From NCBI GenBank assembly GCA_024710445.1, contig JANJUT010000047.1:1-12037 (forward strand): DNA of 12,037 bases, in the 5' to 3' direction. Below, piece by piece: positions 1 through 8,387 of this stretch. Position numbers and translations under genes: made by a program. Positions within the stretch are counted from its first letter, which is position 1; each line of letters opens with the position of its first letter. The notes beneath the pieces were generated by a model. That model was given only the letters and a program-made list of their open reading frames with translations, had not been told where the DNA came from and ran no database searches. This DNA is from Thiobacillus sp. (GTDB taxonomy: Bacteria > Pseudomonadota > Gammaproteobacteria > Burkholderiales > Thiobacillaceae).

Positions 1-79
1 GTTCACAACGTCCCAGCGACTGGCGTTGGGGCGAAAGCTTTTCGCGCCGCGCGTTATTCTCTGCCCACATGGCCGCGAT
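1..79 (-). pseudogene. Continuation of the HD-GYP protein after an in-frame stop (cut by window edge)
   Basis: Directly after the TAG at 82-80, the same reading frame stays open for 26 codons to the window edge. It encodes MWAENNARREKL and ends SLGRCE. This resembles the charged helical segment (of the type LWAEKKARIERLRERREAL..C) that joins DUF3391 to the HD-GYP domain. The other two frames give nothing similar, so the downstream part of the gene is in phase with the upstream part and only a stop separates them. An internal ATG at 70-68 could allow separate translation, but no Shine-Dalgarno sequence is visible before it. Options are a nonsense mutation, sequencing error in the low-complexity tract, or restart at the internal ATG. 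Confidence 0.55.
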
Positions 80-328
80 CTAGGGGGCGGGTGGGGGGGG
101 GGGGGGAGGGGGCGGGTTCGAACTCGGCGGAGGCAAGGGTGGCAAGTCGCTCTTGCTCTTTACATAGAGCACATGCGAAAGCCCCAGGGAACGCAGTACC
201 TGCAGCTGCTTCTCGTTGCGAATTTTAAAGCTGCCAAACAGGAAAGGGTGGTCCATCCAGGAATCCAACCGGATATACAGACCCACTCTAAGCTGACTTA
301 TGCTGATACGTTGTTCCAGATCGTCCAT
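80..328 (-). CDS. DUF3391 domain protein, N-terminal part of an interrupted HD-GYP phosphodiesterase
   Basis: This 82-residue frame matches the DUF3391 domain that precedes HD-GYP cyclic-di-GMP phosphodiesterase domains in many beta- and gammaproteobacteria. Visible marks are the opening ISISQLRVGLYI, then WMDHPFLFGSFKI and the segment QVLRSLGLSHVLYV (about residues 8-55). A proline-rich linker follows and ends in nine prolines, Ala, Pro and TAG. Full proteins of this type are usually around 400 residues, so this is only the first domain. The ATG at 328 has a GGAGG about 15 nt upstream, which is long spacing but the only candidate. The gene is on the same strand as pdxJ, 158 nt downstream of it, and probably has its own promoter. 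No catalytic HD or GYP residues lie in the window. If the stop is real, this fragment alone could not hydrolyse c-di-GMP. Domain assignment is by pattern recognition; confidence is good for DUF3391 and moderate for the interruption. Confidence 0.75.
   Translation of the reverse strand: MDDLEQRISISQLRVGLYIRLDSWMDHPFLFGSFKIRNEKQLQVLRSLGLSHVLYVKSKSDLPPLPPPSSNPPPPPPPPPAP
93..106. repeat. 14-bp G:C homopolymer in the proline linker codons
   Basis: Fourteen consecutive G on the plus strand (C on the coding strand) lie inside the linker of the DUF3391 gene, flanked by further G-rich sequence from about 83 to 116. Such tracts slip during replication and are also hot spots for sequencing and assembly error. 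The tract ends about 10 nt before the in-frame TAG. Confidence 0.9.
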
Positions 329-486
329 CGGTAAAAAACAATTCCTCCAGCCTTCTTAACGTTCATTATCCACACGCGCAATTGCGCATGCTGGCATCGC
401 GGGCACACGTCTTTAATGGATAAGCATAGGGATGCCAGCTCCCTCCTGTTTTACTGATCCCCTATGGCCCACTCGTCCGGACCCAA
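329..486. promoter_or_regulatory. pdxJ to HD-GYP intergenic region with palindrome and inverted repeats
   Basis: This gap contains no gene I can support. It holds a perfect 12-bp palindrome GCGCAATTGCGC at 376-387. On the minus strand a GATAAT lies just downstream of it, 31 nt before the GGAGG of the HD-GYP gene, and could be a -10 element; no convincing -35 is visible, so the promoter call is weak. Two longer-range inverted repeats overlap and compete: GCTGGCATC (390-398) with GATGCCAGC (431-439), and CATAGGG (425-431) with CCCTATG (460-466). They might end the pdxJ transcript or fold the leader, but no T-run follows either one. Confidence 0.3.
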
Positions 487-1215
487 TCAGACTGCCGCCT
501 CCACCATCAGCCGCTTCATCTCCGCCACGGCATCTTTCCAGCCCACGAACAGGGCCTGCGCAACAATCGCATGGCCAATGTTGAGTTCATGAATGCCCGG
601 TAGCGCTGCGATGGGCTGCACATTGTGATAGGTCAGACCATGTCCGGCATTCACGGTGAGGCCGATGCTGCGGCCATAGGCCACGGCCTTGCGGATGCGC
701 TCGAACTCCACCACGCGCGCAGCATCGCTGACCGCATCGGCGTACGCACCGGTATGAATCTCGACCACGGGCGCGCCAACTGCGCGCGCAGCATCAAGCT
801 GCACCGGGTCGGCATCGATGAACAGCGACACCCGGATACCGGCATCTGCCAGCCGCGCACACGCCGATTGAATTCGGGCTTGCTGGCCGGCCACGTCGAG
901 ACCGCCCTCGGTGGTAAGTTCTTCGCGCTTTTCGGGGACCAGACACACATCCTGCGGCTGCGTAGTGCAGGCAATAGCCAGCATCTCGTCGGTGACGGCC
1001 ATTTCCAGGTTCATCCTGGTCTTGAGTGCCTGGCGCAGGATGGCGACATCGGCATCCTGGATGTGGCGGCGGTCTTCGCGCAGATGCAGGGTAATCGAAT
1101 CGGCGCCGGCGGTTTCCGCCATCAGCGCGGCCTCGACCGGGCTGGGATAGCGGGTTTTGCGCGCCTGGCGCAGGGTGGCAATGTGGTCGATATTGACGCC
1201 GAGAAAAATGCTCAT
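487..1215 (-). CDS. pdxJ: Pyridoxine 5'-phosphate synthase PdxJ
   Basis: PdxJ performs the last ring-closing step of the DXP-dependent vitamin B6 route in the cytosol, joining 3-amino-2-oxopropyl phosphate and 1-deoxyxylulose 5-phosphate to give pyridoxine 5'-phosphate. The 242-residue TIM-barrel protein has the family opening [15 protein letters not shown], then [41 protein letters not shown] and ELNIGHAIV. His44, Glu71 and His192 sit where E. coli has catalytic His45, Glu72 and His193. The frame is open upstream to 1383, but homology begins at MSIFLGVN, and this ATG overlaps the recO stop as ATGA. No Shine-Dalgarno sequence is visible, so translation is probably coupled to recO. In many proteobacteria acpS follows directly; here it does not. 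Confidence 0.97.
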   Translation of the reverse strand: MSIFLGVNIDHIATLRQARKTRYPSPVEAALMAETAGADSITLHLREDRRHIQDADVAILRQALKTRMNLEMAVTDEMLAIACTTQPQDVCLVPEKREELTTEGGLDVAGQQARIQSACARLADAGIRVSLFIDADPVQLDAARAVGAPVVEIHTGAYADAVSDAARVVEFERIRKAVAYGRSIGLTVNAGHGLTYHNVQPIAALPGIHELNIGHAIVAQALFVGWKDAVAEMKRLMVEAAV

Positions 1216-1943
1216 AGGTTTAGTTCGGTAAGGTCGCGCAATAGCTGGCGAGTATAAAGCGGCTTGCCGCCCAGCGTGTGGTTGATCAGGGTGCGCATCA
1301 GCGCCTTGGCCTCGGTCAGCGTGGCCTGACGCTCGAATTGATCGGCCGCCAGATCGATCAGCGTCTGACCCGATACCGGACAACCCGGCTGGCCGGATGC
1401 ACGCAACGCCCCCCGTTCAGGCTGAAACACATAGCGCCCATGTGATTCGATCGGTGTGCCGTTATCGGCATCGACATCAAAAGTGGCGCCATAGCCAATT
1501 TCGGAGAGCAGATTTTTCTCGAAGCGTCGCAGGATGCGCTCGTAATCGGTATTGCAGGCCTCGCCTGCCAATTGCTCCAGCGTGGCAATGAAACAGTCGT
1601 ACAACACCTCGTGCGCATCGCCGCGTGCAAGAAGTCGCAGCATGAGTTCGTTGAGATAAAACCCGCACATCAGCGCACGCCCCTGCGGCGCCATCAAGCC
1701 GCCCTGCCATTCGGCTGCATGCAGGGTTTTCAGTTCGGATTTGCCGAACCAGGACAGCAGCAGCGGGGTAAACGGCTGCATCAGCCCGCGCAGCGCCGAG
1801 GTGGGGCGGCGCGCACCGCGTGCGATCAGGGCCACCCGGCCGTGGCTGCGGGTGAAGACCTCCGCCACCACGCTGGTTTCCTTGAACGGATAGGTGTGGA
1901 GAATGAAGCCGGGCTCGTTGTTGATACGGGCGTCAGTGGACAT
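1212..1943 (-). CDS. recO: DNA repair protein RecO
   Basis: RecO acts in RecF-pathway recombinational repair: it binds single-stranded DNA and SSB and helps load RecA at gaps. The 243-residue length equals the usual size. The N-terminal OB-fold is recognisable from [20 protein letters not shown] and [13 protein letters not shown] (about residues 13-47), followed by [11 protein letters not shown] and the helical-domain segment [27 protein letters not shown] (about 92-118). The ATG at 1943 fits the family N-terminus. It is unusual in having no Shine-Dalgarno sequence: only 10 nt separate it from an inverted-repeat element that fills the gap to era. The stop overlaps the pdxJ start by 4 nt. Confidence 0.95.
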   Translation of the reverse strand: MSTDARINNEPGFILHTYPFKETSVVAEVFTRSHGRVALIARGARRPTSALRGLMQPFTPLLLSWFGKSELKTLHAAEWQGGLMAPQGRALMCGFYLNELMLRLLARGDAHEVLYDCFIATLEQLAGEACNTDYERILRRFEKNLLSEIGYGATFDVDADNGTPIESHGRYVFQPERGALRASGQPGCPVSGQTLIDLAADQFERQATLTEAKALMRTLINHTLGGKPLYTRQLLRDLTELNL

Positions 1944-1953
1944 AAAAGCTGTT

Positions 1954-2076
1954 ATCCGCGAAGAACGCGAAGGGACGCGAAGATAAAATCATTGGAAATG
2001 CAGGGGCGCTCCATGTGCAAAGCCTTTATCTTTGTGGTTCGGATTTTCTTCGCGCCCCTTCGCGTCCTTCGCGGAT
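1954..2076. repeat. Inverted-repeat element built of CGCGAAG heptamers between era and recO
   Basis: Two 30-nt arms (1954-1983 and 2047-2076) are inverted copies with 28 of 30 positions matching, around a 63-nt centre. Each arm contains three CGCGAAG heptamers spaced 10-11 nt apart. In the mRNA of the era-recO strand both mismatches become G-U pairs, so the transcript can form an unbroken 30-bp hairpin; the opposite strand would have A-C mismatches. The element starts 8 nt after the era stop and ends 10 nt before the recO start, so it occupies nearly the whole gap. No ORF of note lies inside, and I see no clear target duplication. It resembles short palindromic intergenic repeats rather than a gene-bearing insertion sequence. 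Confidence 0.85.
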
Positions 2077-2084
2077 GAAGATTT

Positions 2085-2969
2085 TCAATCCAGACCCAGC
2101 GACTTCAGCATGCGCACGTCGTCTGCCCAGCCGCCCTTGACCTTGACCCAGACTTCCAGATACACCTTGCTGTCGAACGCATGCTCCATGTCGAGCCGCG
2201 CCTGGGTAGAGATGGTCTTGAGCTTTTCGCCGCCTTTGCCGATAAGGATGGCTTTATGCCCTTCGCGGTCGACCAGGATGGTGGCAAAAATACGCCGCAG
2301 ATTGCCCACTTCCTCGAACTTGTCGATCTGGACCGCCACCCCGTAGGGGATCTCCTCGCCACTCAGGCGAAACACTTTTTCGCGTATGAGTTCGGCCGCC
2401 AACTGGCGTTCGGTCTGGTCTGTGACATCGTCCTCGCCAAACAAGGGCGCATTTTCCGGCAGGTGGGCCTGCAGCACTTTCAGCAACTCGTCGAGGTTGT
2501 TGCTTTGCTTGGCCGACACCGGAACAATCTCAGTGAAGGCATGCGCTGCGGATGCCTCCTGCAGATACGCCATCAGCGCACCGCGGTCCTTGATGAAATC
2601 GATCTTGTTCACCACCAGAATCAGCGGGCGATCCTTGGGCAGCAATTCCATCACCTGGCGATCTTCGTTCGTCAGCCGCCCCGCTTCCACCAGCATCATC
2701 ACCACGTCGGTGTCCGACAAGGTTTCACGCACGCGCTTGTTCATGGTGCGGTTCATCGTGTTGGTGTGACGGGTCTGAAAACCCGGCGTGTCAACAAAGA
2801 CAAACTGCGCTTCATCGGTGGTATGCACCCCCATCACACGGTGACGCGTGGTTTGCGCCTTGCGTGAGGTGATGCTGATTTTTTGCCCGACGATGCGGTT
2901 CAGCAAGGTGGACTTGCCGACGTTCGGCCGTCCGACAATCGCGACAAGGCCGCATTTATATTCACTCAT
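2085..2969 (-). CDS. era: GTPase Era
   Basis: Era is an essential GTPase that binds the 3' end of 16S rRNA and helps assemble the 30S subunit at the inner face of the membrane. The 294-residue protein shows all GTPase boxes in order: GRPNVGKS (13-20), the TTRHR switch I segment (40-44), DTPG (60-63), NKID (121-124) and VSAK (151-154). A C-terminal KH domain follows with ILIGKGGEKLKTI. The frame is open to 3056, but the extra N-terminal residues lie in rnc and are not Era-like, so MSEYKCGLVAIVG with ATG at 2969 is chosen; the Shine-Dalgarno is weak. It lies 13 nt after the rnc stop, the usual rnc-era pair that links rRNA processing to subunit assembly. Confidence 0.97.
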   Translation of the reverse strand: MSEYKCGLVAIVGRPNVGKSTLLNRIVGQKISITSRKAQTTRHRVMGVHTTDEAQFVFVDTPGFQTRHTNTMNRTMNKRVRETLSDTDVVMMLVEAGRLTNEDRQVMELLPKDRPLILVVNKIDFIKDRGALMAYLQEASAAHAFTEIVPVSAKQSNNLDELLKVLQAHLPENAPLFGEDDVTDQTERQLAAELIREKVFRLSGEEIPYGVAVQIDKFEEVGNLRRIFATILVDREGHKAILIGKGGEKLKTISTQARLDMEHAFDSKVYLEVWVKVKGGWADDVRMLKSLGLD

Positions 2970-2982
2970 GTTTGCAGCCTGT

Positions 2983-3663
2983 TCACTTTTGTAATTCGCC
3001 ACACGCCTGGCGGGCAGCTTCCTGTTCCGCCGCGCGGCGGCTCTTGCCTTCACCACGCGTGCTGAGCGACGGTCGGGTCAATACGCATTCGACAATAAAA
3101 CTCTGATCGTGCGCTTCACCCTGGGTGTCGATCAAACGGTACTCGGGCAAGGGCAGGCGGCGCGACTGCAACAGTTCCTGCAACTGCGTCTTGGCGTCCT
3201 TGCCCGAAGCCTTGGGGTCGATCCTGGCCACCAGCGGATCGAACAGACCGCGTACCACGCGCTGTGCCTCATTGAATCCGGCATCCAGAAAAATCGCCCC
3301 GAACAGGGATTCGAGTGCATCAGCCAGGATGGAGGGACGGCGAAAGCCACCGCTCTTGAGTTCGCCTTCCCCCAGACGCAGGACCTCGCCCAGCTTCAGC
3401 ATGACGGCGATGTCAGCCAGCGTTTCCTGGCGTACCAGGTTAGCGCGCAAACGCGACAGGCTGCCCTCGGGCAAGTCAGGAAAGGCGTCGAAGAGCGCCC
3501 GCGCAACCGAGCAGTTCAACACCGAATCGCCCAGAAACTCGAGACGTTCATTGTTAAGCGAACTGTAGCTGCGGTGCGTCAGCGCCTGTTCCAGCAGATC
3601 GGAACGGATGAAGGTATAACCCAGCGCCTGCTGCAGGCGCTGGTTCAACAGGGGATTATTCAA
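2983..3663 (-). CDS. rnc: Ribonuclease III
   Basis: RNase III cuts double-stranded RNA, including the 30S rRNA precursor and structured mRNAs. The product is 226 residues, the same as the E. coli enzyme. The catalytic domain has the signature [12 protein letters not shown] (38-49), and Asp46, Asp115 and Glu118 match E. coli Asp45, Asp114 and Glu117. The double-stranded RNA binding domain covers about 152-224 and ends [18 protein letters not shown]. The frame extends to 3777, but that would lie 120 nt inside the DUF4845 gene and the extra residues are low-complexity. I therefore choose TTG at 3663, which overlaps the DUF4845 stop by 8 nt. A second TTG at 3648 is possible. No ATG or GTG is available nearby and no strong Shine-Dalgarno is present, so translation is probably weak and coupled. 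Confidence 0.95.
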   Translation of the reverse strand: MNNPLLNQRLQQALGYTFIRSDLLEQALTHRSYSSLNNERLEFLGDSVLNCSVARALFDAFPDLPEGSLSRLRANLVRQETLADIAVMLKLGEVLRLGEGELKSGGFRRPSILADALESLFGAIFLDAGFNEAQRVVRGLFDPLVARIDPKASGKDAKTQLQELLQSRRLPLPEYRLIDTQGEAHDQSFIVECVLTRPSLSTRGEGKSRRAAEQEAARQACGELQK

Positions 3664-4057
3664 TCTGGGCGGATGTGGCGTTAGGGTCGGAACTGGCGCT
3701 GAAGTCCACCACGATACTGACATTGCCGACGAGCTTGGAGCGGAACACATAGTCAGCGGAAACGACCAGGCCACCATTGCGCCGGTCGATGGTGAGGTCT
3801 TCCGGCTTGACTACCGTGACGTAGCTGACGCCCGCCCGTTTCATGAAGTCGTTGCGAATCTCCGCATTGCTCCTGGACTTGAGTCCGGACTCCTGCCCCA
3901 TCGTGTTCAGTATCTTCTTGACCGAGAAAAACTCGATGTAGGCCGGCACCAGTTTCATCGCCAGCATGGCCACGAATATCAGCATGACGGCGACAAACAG
4001 GAAGCCAAACATGGTCAAGCCACGTTGTTGCGATTTCATGGAACGTAAATGGTGCAT
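3656..4057 (-). CDS. DUF4845 family membrane protein
   Basis: This 133-residue protein has one predicted membrane span (about residues 16-36) after a short positively charged N-terminus, followed by a soluble domain that probably faces the periplasm. The segment [12 protein letters not shown] recalls the N-terminal region of type IV pilin-like proteins, but it lacks the glutamate expected at position 5 of a pilin, so I do not call a prepilin. DUF4845 genes are commonly found between lepB and rnc in beta- and gammaproteobacteria, as here; their function is unknown. The ATG at 4057 is preceded by AGGGAG with 5-nt spacing and is preferred to the ATG at 4039, which has none. The gene is 9 nt after the lepB stop and overlaps the rnc start by 8 nt. 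Confidence 0.85.
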   Translation of the reverse strand: MHHLRSMKSQQRGLTMFGFLFVAVMLIFVAMLAMKLVPAYIEFFSVKKILNTMGQESGLKSRSNAEIRNDFMKRAGVSYVTVVKPEDLTIDRRNGGLVVSADYVFRSKLVGNVSIVVDFSASSDPNATSAQIE

Positions 4058-4062
4058 GGTGT

Positions 4063-4068
4063 CTCCCT
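4063..4068 (-). promoter_or_regulatory. Shine-Dalgarno of the DUF4845 gene
   Basis: AGGGAG lies 5 nt before the ATG at 4057 and overlaps the lepB stop codon. It decides between two possible starts 18 nt apart. Confidence 0.7.
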
Positions 4069-4876
4069 ATCGAATGGTGGTGCCAATGCGGCCAAACTCG
4101 TCAAAGTTCATCCAGATGAAAAATGCCTTGCCGACGATGTTCCTGTCCGGCACAAAGCCCCAGTAACGACTGTCATTGCTGGCGTCGCGGTTATCGCCCA
4201 TCATGAAATACTGACCCGCCGGCACCTTGCAGACAAAACCTTCGCCATCGGCATTGTATGAGCAGTTTTCACGGTAGGGGAAGTCCATCACCTGCGGCGG
4301 AAAAACCGGAGGCTTGCCCGGTTCGGTCATCATGGTGTGGCCGGTACCGTTCAGATGCTCGTCGTACACCATGGCGGTAATGTAGTTCAGTCCATTGCCG
4401 ACATAACTGTAGGTGCCGGTATTGGCACTGGGCACAGGTTTGCCGTTGATGCTGAGCTGCTTGTCGCGATACTCGACCACGTCGCCCGGCACGCCAATGA
4501 CGCGCTTGATGTAATCGAGGCCGGGATCATTCGGATAGCGGAACACCATGACATCGCCCCGCTCGGGATTGTTCATCTCGACCACTTTCTTGTTGATGAC
4601 CGGCAGACGGATGCCATAGGTATATTTGTTGACCAGGATGAAGTCGCCGATCAGCAGCGTCGGCATCATCGAACCGGACGGAATCTTGAATGGCTCGACC
4701 AGAAACGAACGCAAGCCGAACACCACCAGAATGACCGGGAAAAAGCTCTTGGCATATTCGACCAGCAGCGGCTCGCTGGCGTCCTTGTCACGACCACGCT
4801 TGAGCACCAGGGCATCGAGCAGCCAGATGCCGCCGGTGATGGCAAGCGCAACAAAAAGAATCAGGGCGAAGTTCAT
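4067..4876 (-). CDS. lepB: Signal peptidase I
   Basis: LepB removes signal peptides from exported preproteins at the periplasmic face of the inner membrane. The 269-residue protein has two N-terminal membrane spans (about 3-20 and 44-62). Box B follows, IPSGSMMPTLLIGD, with nucleophile Ser69. Box D, DYIKRVIGVPGD, carries the general base Lys124, and box E is GDNRDASNDSRYWG. The segment NCSYNADGEGFVC holds a cysteine pair like the one in the E. coli enzyme. It is shorter than E. coli LepB (324 residues), as is common outside enterobacteria. It follows the lepA stop by 17 nt; the Shine-Dalgarno is poor. In this region it would process its neighbours' precursors, such as RseB and the DegP/MucD protease. 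Confidence 0.97.
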   Translation of the reverse strand: MNFALILFVALAITGGIWLLDALVLKRGRDKDASEPLLVEYAKSFFPVILVVFGLRSFLVEPFKIPSGSMMPTLLIGDFILVNKYTYGIRLPVINKKVVEMNNPERGDVMVFRYPNDPGLDYIKRVIGVPGDVVEYRDKQLSINGKPVPSANTGTYSYVGNGLNYITAMVYDEHLNGTGHTMMTEPGKPPVFPPQVMDFPYRENCSYNADGEGFVCKVPAGQYFMMGDNRDASNDSRYWGFVPDRNIVGKAFFIWMNFDEFGRIGTTIR

Positions 4877-4893
4877 GTAGGTTTATCCGCGTG

Positions 4894-6693
<1,800 letters not shown>

Positions 6694-6697
6694 AGCA

Positions 6698-6723
6698 AAT
6701 CGGGCACGTTTCCGTGCCCGACT
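6698..6723 (-). other. GAAA-loop hairpin in the lepA leader
   Basis: On the transcribed strand TCGGGCACG and CGTGCCCGA pair perfectly (9 bp) around a GAAA loop. A G-U and an A-U pair can extend the stem to 11 bp. The stem ends 4 nt before the lepA GTG, so it would sit where the ribosome binds. The following bases are not a U-run, so it is not a standard intrinsic terminator. It may dampen read-through or translation between the envelope-stress operon and lepA. Confidence 0.7.
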
Positions 6724-6757
6724 AGGGATGAGATAACTAGCAGAATTTTAACGGATT

Positions 6758-7003
6758 TCAGGCGTTGGCGCGCAGCCATTCCTGAAACGCAGGCAGATTA
6801 AGCTGGTGACGGCAAAGCTCACAGTCCCCATCGAACAGCAAGGGCACATCCCAGCCGTAGCGGGCCTTGAGCACAGGATCCGCATCGACATCGACAGGGT
6901 TCAGGATATGCCCGCTTTCCCCCATCAATTCAATAACATGCGATTCCATCTCCGCACACAGCGGGCAGCCTGCCCGCGTGTAGAGCGTGAGCGTTTTACT
7001 CAC
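6758..7003 (-). CDS. Glutaredoxin-like (DUF836) small thiol protein
   Basis: This 81-residue thioredoxin-fold protein begins TLTLYTRAGCPLC, with a CPLC redox motif at residues 13-16 directly after the first beta strand, and has the expected VP before the third strand (53-54, the cis-proline site). This places it in the glutaredoxin-like DUF836 group, whose substrates are mostly unknown. An unusual second CxxC, CELC, lies at 61-64. The start is GTG at 7003, overlapping the end of the DegP/MucD gene by 8 nt, so it is translated with the sigma-E operon. No strong Shine-Dalgarno sequence is seen. Genes of this type often lie between the mucD-like protease and lepA in betaproteobacteria. It has no signal peptide, so it should be cytosolic. 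Confidence 0.85.
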   Translation of the reverse strand: MSKTLTLYTRAGCPLCAEMESHVIELMGESGHILNPVDVDADPVLKARYGWDVPLLFDGDCELCRHQLNLPAFQEWLRANA

Positions 7004-8387
7004 CGGTGATTTTCAGCGGAATATATAACGAGCCTTCGCCGCGCCGGATCAGAATGGCCACACTCTTGCCGACCGGCACCGCAGCAACGGCCTTGCGGAA
7101 GCCCGCCACCGAAGCGATCTTGATGTTGTTCACTGCCAGGATGACATCCCCCGTAAGGATACCCGAACGGGCTGCATCGCCCGTGGCATCTTCAACCAGC
7201 ACGCCCTGCTCGATATCGAGTGCGCGACGCTGTTCCGCGCTCAGTTCCGATAAAACCAGCCCGCCGCGCGACGGGGACTTGCTGTCCTTGCTGCCCGCCC
7301 GGGCCTCGACCGGCAGTTCACCCAGCACCACGCTCAACTGCTGGGTTTTGCCCTTGCGCCAGATATCCATCTGGATCCTGGTGCCCGGCTTGGCCATTCC
7401 CACCATGCGCGGCAAATCGCCCGAGTTCTCCACGGCCTTGCCATTGAACGCCAGGATCACATCGGATGCCTGCAAGCCCGCCTTGCTCGCCGGGCTGCCC
7501 TCCTGCACCTGCGACACCAGTGCGCCACGCGGCCGGTCCAGACCAAACGATTCAGCCAGGTCCGCACTCACTTCCTGAATCACCACGCCCAGCCAGCCAC
7601 GCGATACCTTGCCGCCAGTTTTCAACTGGTCCACCACTTCCATCGCCACATCGATCGGGATCGCGAACGACACGCCCTGATAGCCGCCGCTGCGGCTGTA
7701 TATCTGCGAGTTGATCCCCACCACCTCGCCCTTCATATTGAACAGGGGGCCACCCGAATTGCCGGGGTTGATCGCCACATCGGTCTGGATGTAGGGCACA
7801 TAATTCTCGGATGGCAGCGAGCGCCCCTTGGCCGACACGATGCCTGCCGTGACCGAATTCTCGAAGCCGAATGGCGAGCCGATTGCCGCCACCGCCTCGC
7901 CGACGCGCAGTTTGGTCGGGTCGCCCAATTTGACGGCCGGCAGGCCTGCTGCCGTGATCTTGATGACCGCCACATCGGTGCGCGGATCCGTCCCCACCAC
8001 CTTGGCCGTGAACTTGCGCTTGTCGATCAGCTTGACCACGACCTCATCGGCATCCTTGACCACATGCGCATTGGTCAGGATGTAGCCATCACCGCTGACA
8101 ATGAAGCCCGAGCCTTCGCCGTGGGCCGGGATATCCTGCATCGGCCCGCCCTGTCCGCCCGGCCCGCCGGGGAAAAAGCGGCGGAAAAACTCCTGCAGAT
8201 CCGCATCATCTGGAATCACGAACGGCAAGCCACCGGGATTGCGCTTCACCATTTTGGTCGTGCTGATATTGACCACCGCCGGGCCCTGTTTTTCAACCAG
8301 ATCCGCCACATCCACTATATCTTTGGCGAACGTGGGCATGGACAGGGTCAAGACCAGCGCTGCCGTTGCCAGAACCGCTTTCATCAT
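6996..8387 (-). CDS. mucD: DegP/MucD (HtrA) periplasmic serine endopeptidase
   Basis: This HtrA-family protease degrades or refolds damaged periplasmic proteins under envelope stress. The 463-residue precursor begins with a signal peptide (about residues 1-21, cleavage after PTFA). The trypsin-like domain has His108 (TNAHVV), Asp138 (RTDVAVI) and Ser211 (GNSGGPL), all intact. Two PDZ domains follow, about 263-355 (starting GWLGVVIQEV) and about 375-460. A Gly/Pro-rich loop near 73-82 corresponds to the LA loop region. The frame is open to 8408, but ATG at 8387 has AAAGGA 5 nt upstream and overlaps the rseC stop as ATGA, so it is chosen; the adjacent ATG at 8384 is nearly equivalent. Its position behind rseC corresponds to mucD in the Pseudomonas algU-mucABCD operon. 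DegQ is an alternative name. Confidence 0.95.
   Translation of the reverse strand: MMKAVLATAALVLTLSMPTFAKDIVDVADLVEKQGPAVVNISTTKMVKRNPGGLPFVIPDDADLQEFFRRFFPGGPGGQGGPMQDIPAHGEGSGFIVSGDGYILTNAHVVKDADEVVVKLIDKRKFTAKVVGTDPRTDVAVIKITAAGLPAVKLGDPTKLRVGEAVAAIGSPFGFENSVTAGIVSAKGRSLPSENYVPYIQTDVAINPGNSGGPLFNMKGEVVGINSQIYSRSGGYQGVSFAIPIDVAMEVVDQLKTGGKVSRGWLGVVIQEVSADLAESFGLDRPRGALVSQVQEGSPASKAGLQASDVILAFNGKAVENSGDLPRMVGMAKPGTRIQMDIWRKGKTQQLSVVLGELPVEARAGSKDSKSPSRGGLVLSELSAEQRRALDIEQGVLVEDATGDAARSGILTGDVILAVNNIKIASVAGFRKAVAAVPVGKSVAILIRRGEGSLYIPLKITGE

Noticed and set aside
93..106. Poly-C tract as a phase-variation switch for the HD-GYP gene
   Set aside because: No tract length restores the downstream HD-GYP-like frame: unchanged phase meets TAG, the other two lose the downstream helix. 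A simple on/off switch does not fit unless the sequence has further errors.
422..437. Sigma-54-like site TGGCAT...TGCTT upstream of the HD-GYP gene
   Set aside because: The GG and GC are separated by 9 nt instead of the required 10, so it does not meet the consensus.
1216..1383. Longer pdxJ start upstream at 1383
   Set aside because: The extra residues lie inside recO in another frame and do not resemble PdxJ; homology begins exactly at the ATG at 1215.
3656..4057. DUF4845 protein as a type IV prepilin
   Set aside because: QRGLTMFGF resembles a prepilin cleavage region but lacks the conserved glutamate at position 5, and no pilus genes are nearby.
6698..6723. lepA leader hairpin as an intrinsic terminator
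   Set aside because: The stem is strong but neither strand has a T-run after it. Partial termination cannot be excluded, but a standard terminator is not supported.
6758..7003. The FDGDCELC segment as evidence for a DCC-family (DUF393) oxidoreductase
   Set aside because: In that family the motif lies at the N-terminus. Here it is near the C-terminus of a glutaredoxin-like fold with its own N-terminal CPLC, so the likeness is probably chance.
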